Shown one piece after another: positions 1 through 3,739 of a stretch of DNA of 5,643 bases (positions within the stretch are counted from its first letter, which is position 1; each line of letters opens with the position of its first letter). The DNA is taken from assembly GCA_020355945.1 (NCBI GenBank), contig CP070627.1:6484932-6490574 (forward strand), read 5' to 3'. The DNA comes from Candidatus Aminicenantota bacterium (lineage in GTDB: Bacteria > Acidobacteriota > Aminicenantia > UBA2199). Made by a program: the position numbers and the translations under genes. A model generated the notes under the pieces. The model was given only the letters and a program-made list of their open reading frames with translations, did no database searches and was not told where the DNA came from.

Positions 1-708
1 CAGGGAATTGATATTGATGATTGATAATGGAATCGTATACACAAATCCCAAAAATAGCAAGCCAGTTAAACGGGTGACCCAACGAATTGCTTTTTTGTGT
101 TTTTTATCGATTTTTTTCCAATAGTTTACAAATCCCACAGCAAACAGCAGCAGGAGAATCACCTCAGGGATTCCAAAATGAATGGGCGGAGATTTTTCCG
201 GTTTCACCGGCAAATCCAACGCATCCTTTGCCACCCGGTGTACTGCTTGCCGCACTGATTCCACCAGGGCATTTAAAGAAAGGGTGGCGCCGGAAACCGT
301 GTCCACATCCTCACCCGGCGTAAAAGAATGAGAATAGTTTTTGCCTAGCAGTACTCGGGGAAATTCTTTTGCTAAAACCTTTTGAAAAAAAGGAATGGTT
401 TCTTTGTGATCCACGATGACGATCCCTATGATGCCGCCCTTAGGCTCTACTCCCACCGCCACCCGCATGGGCCCCCCGTAACCACCAGCCTTGCCAATGG
501 CTGCATAACCTATCACAGGGCTTCCGGGTTGATTGGATGCCTTGCCCGCATAAATGCCGTTGGAAACCGACTCCAAATAGATGGCACCGGGAAGCGCTTT
601 TTTAATAAAAGGAACTAAATCTGCTTCCTGGCGCAAGCCACCTAATATCCAGGCCAGGATAATAGTACCCAAAGCTGCTGCCGCTGCAATCCGCTCAAAC
701 TTCTTCAT
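1..708 (-). CDS. FMN-binding membrane protein (NosR/RnfG-like FMN_bind domain), 3' end beyond window
   Basis: The minus strand is open for 236 codons from an ATG at 708 to the window edge, with no stop, so the C-terminus is missing. A hydrophobic segment (residues 7-25) is followed by an FMN_bind-type domain (about 36-165) starting near LPGAIYLESV and ending in PGEDVDTVSGAT (131-142). DxxSGAT matches the motif to which ApbE-type flavin transferases attach FMN, predicting covalent FMN on Thr142. A second segment (178-196), a very basic loop (KKIDKKHKKAIR, 198-209) and a third segment (211-230) follow. By the positive-inside rule the FMN domain is periplasmic. Proteins of this layout (NosR, NirI and relatives) usually continue into more helices and a 4Fe-4S polyferredoxin domain and carry electrons across the membrane; that part cannot be seen, so the electron partner is unknown. 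An AAGGA site lies 10 bases before the ATG. The family is fairly certain, the exact role is not. Confidence 0.85.
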   Translation of the reverse strand, partial: MKKFERIAAAAALGTIILAWILGGLRQEADLVPFIKKALPGAIYLESVSNGIYAGKASNQPGSPVIGYAAIGKAGGYGGPMRVAVGVEPKGGIIGIVIVDHKETIPFFQKVLAKEFPRVLLGKNYSHSFTPGEDVDTVSGATLSLNALVESVRQAVHRVAKDALDLPVKPEKSPPIHFGIPEVILLLLFAVGFVNYWKKIDKKHKKAIRWVTRLTGLLFLGFVYTIPLSIININSL

Positions 709-788
709 ATGCTGCAGGTCCTTTTATTTCTTTTCTTGAGGTTGCAATAATCGAAAGTCGTCAAAAACCAAAAAAACACTGAAACTAT

Positions 789-816
789 ATTATACCGTTT
801 CTCCTGACAATATCAA
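789..816 (-). promoter_or_regulatory. Sigma-70-type promoter for the FMN-binding protein gene
   Basis: Read on the minus strand: TTGATA (816-811), a 16-base spacer, and a perfect TATAAT (794-789). Transcription would start near 782, giving a leader of about 74 bases before the ATG at 708. The match is 5/6 and 6/6; no experiment supports it. Confidence 0.6.
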
Positions 817-863
817 GGTTTAACCTAAATCCATCATTAACTTTTGCCTCCAGGGCAGCGCGG

Positions 864-1022
864 CCAAAACCCTTTTTACTAATACCTTGTGAAAGTTTGC
901 ACAAAAAACAAACTTTTGTTTCATTGCTCTGGCTTTAACCGCTTCCAATGCAAGTTCTTAATGGGTTGGGGGTGCCACCCCCTTTTTGAAAAAAGGGTTT
1001 TGGATTCCCAAAAACTTTTCAC
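864..1022. repeat. Intergenic cluster of short palindromes and inverted repeats
   Basis: Non-coding stretch with several nested symmetric elements. AAAGTTTG (892-899) and CAAACTTT (909-916) form an 8-bp stem with a 9-base loop. GGGGGTG (968-974) and CACCCCC (976-982) form a near-perfect palindrome; it shares its Cs with the next stem, CCCTTTTT/AAAAAGGG (980-987, 990-997). TTTTGG (998-1003) pairs with CCAAAA (1008-1013). In addition CCAAAACCCTTTTT (864-877) is repeated in inverted form at 990-1003, and GTGAAAGTTT (890-899) returns inverted with one extra base at 1012-1022. This looks like a REP-like or miniature repeat element, perhaps decayed. I see no gene here. Confidence 0.55.
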
Positions 1023-1077
1023 TAATGGGGCCTCTTATCATTTTCATCATGTACATCAGCGTTCATCTGCGGTCTTT

Positions 1078-1110
1078 CTTCGCGTTCCTTCATGCTTCAC
1101 CGTGTCTTCG
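1078..1110 (-). repeat. Dispersed repeat copy 1 (33-bp core)
   Basis: These 33 bases are the exact reverse complement of 2506-2538. The block continues towards lower coordinates into a 'gttcatctgcggtc' segment (1060-1073), a wording typical of low-complexity intergenic repeats spread through many bacterial genomes (recalled, not searched). It lies between the palindrome cluster and the lipoprotein promoter and has no convincing reading frame. Confidence 0.75.
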
Positions 1111-1161
1111 CATGTTTCACGCTTTAAAGAATAGACGGTGAATTTAGAACATGAGAAACCT

Positions 1162-1190
1162 TTGAAATTTTGTTGCAAATGTGGTATAAA
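1162..1190 (+). promoter_or_regulatory. Sigma-70-type promoter for the small lipoprotein gene
   Basis: TTGAAA (1162-1167), a 17-base spacer, and TATAAA (1185-1190) preceded by TGG, i.e. an extended -10 element. Transcription would begin around 1196, about 35 bases before the ATG at 1232. Confidence 0.7.
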
Positions 1191-1231
1191 AAAAACGAAC
1201 TTGATAAAAAAAACTGGTTTAAGAGGTAAAA

Positions 1232-1612
1232 ATGAAAAAATTACTATTCATTATGCTCGTAATAATCACGGCCCTGGCCCTGCTTACCCTGCCAGGATGC
1301 AAAAAAGCAAATAATATCACCGGAACCTGGTTTATCACCACAATGCTGCTGGGAGAAACCTTTACCGATACCTACACCTTTGCGGGAAATAAAAACAGCG
1401 GTGAAGTACTGTGGCAGGGACAAGCCCTGGGTACCTATTCGGTTATGGGCAACAACGTCAGCTTTACACTGGAATACCTCGACGCTGACGACGACTATAC
1501 AGTGGAAGTTTACAGCGGATTTTTCGATCACTATGATTACATGAGCGGTACATTTACTTACACCGTAGAAGGATATCCCAGCGCCTCCGGGACCTGGTTC
1601 GCAGAACGGTAA
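1232..1612 (+). CDS. Small beta-rich lipoprotein of unknown function
   Basis: The 126-residue protein begins with a classic lipoprotein signal: MKK, a hydrophobic core (4-20) and a lipobox L-P-G-C, so cleavage and lipidation at Cys23 are expected. The mature part is about 104 residues, starting CKKANNITGTW. It has alternating hydrophobic/polar strands rich in Thr, Tyr, Gly and Trp, including a very acidic segment, LDADDDY (83-89). ITGTW (29-33) near the start is echoed by ASGTW (118-122) at the end. This is compatible with a small lipocalin-like or other antiparallel beta-barrel in which first and last strands meet, but that is inference from pattern only. The Lys residues after Cys23 suggest no Asp+2 inner-membrane retention signal, so an outer-membrane location is possible. 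An AAGAGGT site precedes the ATG closely. The gene has its own promoter and appears monocistronic. I do not recognise the family. Confidence 0.8.
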   Translation: MKKLLFIMLVIITALALLTLPGCKKANNITGTWFITTMLLGETFTDTYTFAGNKNSGEVLWQGQALGTYSVMGNNVSFTLEYLDADDDYTVEVYSGFFDHYDYMSGTFTYTVEGYPSASGTWFAER

Positions 1613-1623
1613 AAAAACAGGGG

Positions 1624-1652
1624 TTGACAAAATACAGCTTTTTTGTTAAAAT
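1624..1652 (+). promoter_or_regulatory. Sigma-70-type promoter for the glutaredoxin-like gene
   Basis: A perfect TTGACA (1624-1629), a 17-base spacer, and TAAAAT (1647-1652). The predicted start is near 1660, leaving a leader of about 60 bases. The -35 begins only 11 bases after the lipoprotein stop, so the two genes are probably transcribed separately, although no terminator hairpin separates them and read-through is possible. Confidence 0.7.
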
Positions 1653-1707
1653 TTAACTTATTTCCAGCGATCAATTGTCACTGGTAATTTGATAATTGTA
1701 AATACCT

Positions 1708-1717
1708 AAAAGGAGGT
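1708..1717 (+). promoter_or_regulatory. Strong Shine-Dalgarno site of the glutaredoxin-like gene
   Basis: AAAGGAGGTG is nearly fully complementary to the 16S rRNA 3' end and lies 5 bases before the ATG at 1723. It favours that start over the second in-frame ATG at 1729, which is two codons further on. Confidence 0.75.
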
Positions 1718-1722
1718 GCCCA

Positions 1723-1989
1723 ATGACAATGAATAGAAAACCAACACAGCCAACTGTTGTCGTATTTACAACCCCCACTTGTTCGTGGTGTCGGGTGGTG
1801 AAACAGCATTTAAAAAAGCATAATATCAGGTTTAAAGAGATAGATATTACCAAAGATGAGCGTGCAGCCAGAGATATGGTCAGGCGAACCGGTCAGCAGG
1901 GGGTGCCGGTTACGTTGATTCGGAACCGACCTGTGGTGGGATTTAATAAAAATGAGATCAATCGCTTACTGGATATCAAAGGACACTAG
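1723..1989 (+). CDS. Glutaredoxin-like thiol-disulfide protein (YruB/NrdH-type)
   Basis: The protein has 88 residues, the normal length for a minimal glutaredoxin fold. After a short polar N-terminus comes strand 1 (VVVFTTPTC, 12-20), the redox motif C20-S-W-C23 at the start of helix 1, then strand 2 (FKEIDITKD, 37-45). The cis-proline loop G-V-P-V-T (60-64) and the strand and turn NRPVVGFNKNEINRLL (68-83) follow. This order matches the glutaredoxin-like family often called YruB or NrdH-like, small cytoplasmic disulfide reductases fed by thioredoxin reductase or glutathione; the actual partner cannot be told. Both cysteines are standard, so dithiol chemistry is expected and there is no selenocysteine. 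The gene has its own promoter and converges on the response regulator gene, overlapping it by 4 bases at CTAG. A functional link with that neighbour is not implied. Confidence 0.9.
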   Translation: MTMNRKPTQPTVVVFTTPTCSWCRVVKQHLKKHNIRFKEIDITKDERAARDMVRRTGQQGVPVTLIRNRPVVGFNKNEINRLLDIKGH

Positions 1990-2354
1990 GTACCGATCAG
2001 CTTTTGTACTCCGTTTAATATTATTTCCGGGACGAGGGGTTTGTAAAAAGTGAGGTCCGCACCCATTTTTTTCGCCATAGTTAAGTAGTTGTATGGGTCC
2101 AATCGTCCGCCGCCGGAGATAGCAATAATCTTAACAGTCGGAGAAATGCGCCGGAGTTCCCGAATTGTTTCCAGTCCTTCCATTTCAGGCATAATAATGT
2201 CGGTTATAATTAAATCAAAAGGATTTTCATTGTGAAGTTTTAATCCCTCTTTTCCATTACTGGCAGAGGCCAATATGTATCCCTCCGGTTCCAGGGTTTC
2301 ATTGAGGATTTCCCGGGTAACTTTATCATCGTCTATAATAAGAATACGCGTCAT
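1986..2354 (-). CDS. Stand-alone CheY-like response regulator receiver
   Basis: This 122-residue protein is a single receiver domain with no output domain. The acidic pocket is D8-D9-D10, the phosphoacceptor is Asp52 in LIITDIIMP (48-56), the switch Ser is S80 (AISGGG, 78-83) and the conserved Lys is K105 (FYKPL, 103-107), so every catalytic residue is present. The segment SGGGRLDPYNYLTMAKKMGA is typical of one subgroup of stand-alone receivers. It should accept phosphate from a histidine kinase and act through protein-protein contact. No kinase or chemotaxis gene is in the window, so its pathway is unknown. The start is supported by AGAGGAGC (2370-2363), 8 bases before the ATG at 2354. The stop is shared in palindromic CTAG with the glutaredoxin-like gene on the other strand. 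Confidence 0.93.
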   Translation of the reverse strand: MTRILIIDDDKVTREILNETLEPEGYILASASNGKEGLKLHNENPFDLIITDIIMPEMEGLETIRELRRISPTVKIIAISGGGRLDPYNYLTMAKKMGADLTFYKPLVPEIILNGVQKLIGT

Positions 2355-2438
2355 GGTTTATTGCTCCTCTATCTTTACAGGTATCACATTCATTTGTTAT
2401 TTCACCATTGTCTATTGTTTATGTTTATTGTCAATGAT

Positions 2439-2467
2439 ATATTAACATAATATAAAATAGATTGCAA
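2439..2467 (-). promoter_or_regulatory. Possible promoter of the response regulator gene
   Basis: On the minus strand, TTGCAA (2467-2462), a 17-base spacer, and TAATAT (2444-2439) could serve; each box matches the consensus at 4 of 6. The expected leader is about 78 bases. It contains inverted CATTG/CAATG arms (2406-2410, 2432-2436) around TATTGT-like repeats, which may be nothing more than AT-rich sequence. This is a weak call. Confidence 0.3.
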
Positions 2468-2485
2468 TTCAAATCGATTAATCTG

Positions 2486-2538
2486 AGCAATTCTCATTTT
2501 AGCCACGAAGACACGGTGAAGCATGAAGGAACGCGAAG
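2486..2538 (+). repeat. Dispersed repeat copy 2
   Basis: Bases 2506-2538 are the exact inverted copy of 1078-1110. The preceding 21 bases (2486-2506), ending in ATTTTAGCCAC, match 5590-5610 at 20 of 21 positions on the same strand. Copy 2 therefore joins a leading module, shared with the right-edge copy, to a trailing module shared with copy 1. It sits between the response regulator leader and the tadA promoter, whose TTGACA begins at the base right after the repeat. I see no coding in it. Confidence 0.75.
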
Positions 2539-2568
2539 TTGACAAATCACAGGATTATGGGTTAAACT
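2539..2568 (+). promoter_or_regulatory. Probable tadA promoter
   Basis: A perfect TTGACA (2539-2544) is followed after 18 bases by TAAACT (2563-2568, 4 of 6). Transcription would start around 2575, only about 8 bases before the tadA ATG. The -10 box is weak, so the exact start is uncertain. Confidence 0.45.
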
Positions 2569-2582
2569 TTTTTGTATAGAAA

Positions 2583-3083
2583 ATGGAAAAAGATGAATTG
2601 TTTTTTATGAAGCAGGCCCTGGCATTGGCGGAATTGGCTTATCAAGCGCAGGAAGTACCGGTGGGCGCAGTGGTGGTTTTGAATAATGAAATGATTGGCA
2701 AAGGTTATAATGCTGTGATTAAGAATTCTGACCCCACCGCCCATGCGGAAATGGTGGCGTTAAGGGAAGCAGGAGAGAAGATCGGGAATTACCGGGTGCT
2801 TGGGGCAGATGTTTACGTTACCCTCGAACCTTGTTTGATGTGTTACTCGGCAATGGTGCAGGCGCGGGTGAGGAATCTTTTTTTTGGTGCCTTAGATGCC
2901 AAGACCGGGATTTTTTCTACAGGAGCGTTTGCGGGAATAAAAAATATTTTTAATCACACAATTGCTGTAAAATCTGGTATAATGTCAGAGCCCTCCTCGA
3001 AATTGCTCCAGGATTTTTTTCGAGAGCAGCGAGAGCGGAGGGGTGCCGGAGTGGTCGAACGGGGCGGTCTCGAAAACCGTTGA
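2583..3083 (+). CDS. tadA: tRNA-specific adenosine deaminase TadA; 3' end overlaps tRNA-Ser gene
   Basis: TadA converts adenosine 34 to inosine in tRNA-Arg(ACG), allowing one tRNA to read three CGN codons. The 166-residue protein has the cytidine/deoxycytidylate deaminase fold: EVPVGAVVV (24-32), the zinc/proton-shuttle motif H54-A-E56 in DPTAHAEM (50-57), and P83-C84-L-M-C87 supplying the other two zinc ligands. The C-terminal helix LLQDFFREQRERR (141-153) is typical of TadA rather than other deaminases. The ATG at 2583 fits known TadA N-termini (MEKDELFFMKQAL). No Shine-Dalgarno sequence is visible before it, unlike most other genes here. The frame has no stop until TGA at 3081-3083, 47 bases inside the downstream tRNA-Ser gene. 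Residues 152/153-166 (RGAGVVERGGLENR) are thus tRNA sequence read as protein, beyond the conserved fold and probably dispensable. Confidence 0.95.
   Translation: MEKDELFFMKQALALAELAYQAQEVPVGAVVVLNNEMIGKGYNAVIKNSDPTAHAEMVALREAGEKIGNYRVLGADVYVTLEPCLMCYSAMVQARVRNLFFGALDAKTGIFSTGAFAGIKNIFNHTIAVKSGIMSEPSSKLLQDFFREQRERRGAGVVERGGLENR
2975..2983 (+). promoter_or_regulatory. Extended -10 promoter element inside tadA, likely for tRNA-Ser
   Basis: TGGTATAAT is a perfect extended -10 (TGnTATAAT). The predicted start is near 2990, about 47 bases upstream of the mature tRNA 5' end. There is no good -35 at 16-18 bases; TTGCTG (2962-2967) is only 10 bases away. Extended -10 promoters can work without a -35. 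It lies in the tadA codons for residues 131-134. Confidence 0.5.
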
Positions 3084-3126
3084 CCTGGCAACGGGTCCGT
3101 GGGTTCGAATCCCACCCCCTCCGCCA
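3037..3126 (+). tRNA. tRNA-Ser (anticodon CGA)
   Basis: A complete class II tRNA of 90 bases with encoded CCA. The acceptor stem is GGAGGGG (3037-3043) with CCCCTCC, then discriminator G and CCA (3124-3126). The D arm is closed by GCC/GGC. The anticodon stem GCGGT/ACCGT holds the loop CTCGAAA with anticodon CGA at 3071-3073, reading the serine codon UCG. A long variable arm (GACC...GGTC) and a T arm (GTGGG, TTCGAAT, CCCAC) complete it. Discriminator G and the long variable arm are the serine identity marks. Its first 47 bases also encode the end of tadA. No intrinsic terminator is evident in the 43 bases before the convergent tdk gene. Confidence 0.97.
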
Positions 3127-3169
3127 GCAGTGGGAACCGCGGAACCCCAGGACCGCACCCAATTAAAAT

Positions 3170-3739
3170 CTATTTTAGCTGCACACGCTCTGTGTAGCAT
3201 TTGCGGCAAACAGAAACATATTTATCATTACCGCCGATTTCAATTTGGGGGCCATCATTGACCGGTTTGCCGTCTTTATATTTGAGCAGCATGGTGGCTT
3301 TTTTGTGACAATGCCAGCATACGGCTTTGATTTCCTCGATTTTATCGGCAAGCAGCAGCAGCGCTTCACTGCCGGGAAACAGTTGATTGCGGAAATCATT
3401 TTTTAAACCGTAAACAATAACCGGTATATTCAACCGATCTACAATCCGGGTTAACGTAATTACTTGTTCCCGCGTTAAAAATTGTCCTTCATCCACTAAT
3501 ACACAATCCGGCTGATTTTCCTCTACAATTTTAAACATATCTGTTTGGGAATTAATAATAATCGCATCCCGCTGGAACCCCATCCGGGAAGTAATTTTAC
3601 CCCGACCGAACCGGTCATCAATGGAAGGGGTAAAAAGCACGACACGTTTGTTCTGCTCTTCGTAGTTATGAGCAATTTTTAAAACCTCGGTGGATTTACC
3701 CGCATTCATGGTAGAATATCTAAAATATAGCTGCGCCAT
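3170..3739 (-). CDS. tdk: Thymidine kinase (type II, TK1-like)
   Basis: Tdk phosphorylates thymidine to dTMP with ATP in the cytoplasm, the key thymidine salvage step. The 189-residue protein closely follows the E. coli-type enzyme. It has the P-loop S-T-M-N-A-G-K-S-T (9-17), DDRFG (41-45), and the Walker B/catalytic segment VDEGQFL (82-88) with Glu84 as the likely base. YGLKNDFR (110-117) and the lasso region GGNDKYVSVCRKC (169-181) follow. Four cysteines, C141/C144 (CWHC) and C178/C181 (CRKC), form the structural zinc site; nothing essential is missing. The start ATG at 3739 has AAGGTG 8 bases upstream. The first 34 bases of the gene overlap the end of the 5'-nucleotidase gene in another frame, so the two are almost certainly cotranscribed and may be translationally coupled. 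It ends 43 bases from the tRNA-Ser gene, facing it. Confidence 0.97.
   Translation of the reverse strand: MAQLYFRYSTMNAGKSTEVLKIAHNYEEQNKRVVLFTPSIDDRFGRGKITSRMGFQRDAIIINSQTDMFKIVEENQPDCVLVDEGQFLTREQVITLTRIVDRLNIPVIVYGLKNDFRNQLFPGSEALLLLADKIEEIKAVCWHCHKKATMLLKYKDGKPVNDGPQIEIGGNDKYVSVCRKCYTERVQLK

Noticed and set aside
87..618. Two plus-strand frames of 78 codons each
   Set aside because: They lie opposite the FMN-binding protein, whose 236-codon frame has clear motifs and a promoter.
889..1134. Plus-strand frame of 81 codons
   Set aside because: It crosses the palindrome cluster and dispersed repeat, has no ribosome binding site and no protein-like composition.
1244..1630. Minus-strand frame of 128 codons opposite the lipoprotein
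   Set aside because: The plus strand has a lipoprotein signal, ribosome site and strong promoter; the antisense product looks like random translation.
2406..2434. Alternative regulator promoter with TTGACA (2434-2429, minus)
   Set aside because: The sequence 17 bases on is ACAATG, a poor -10 box; the -35 match alone is not enough.
3131..3150. Possible terminator between tRNA-Ser and tdk (tggg...ccca around CCGCGG)
   Set aside because: The apparent arms are mainly a direct repeat (GGAACC twice); only four base pairs can form and no T run follows.
2950..3261. Open frames on both strands across the tRNA (including MPEWSNGAVSKTVDL... on plus and GGGIRTHGPVARS... on minus)
   Set aside because: These are well-known spurious translations of tRNA-Ser genes; the complete cloverleaf at 3037-3126 explains them.
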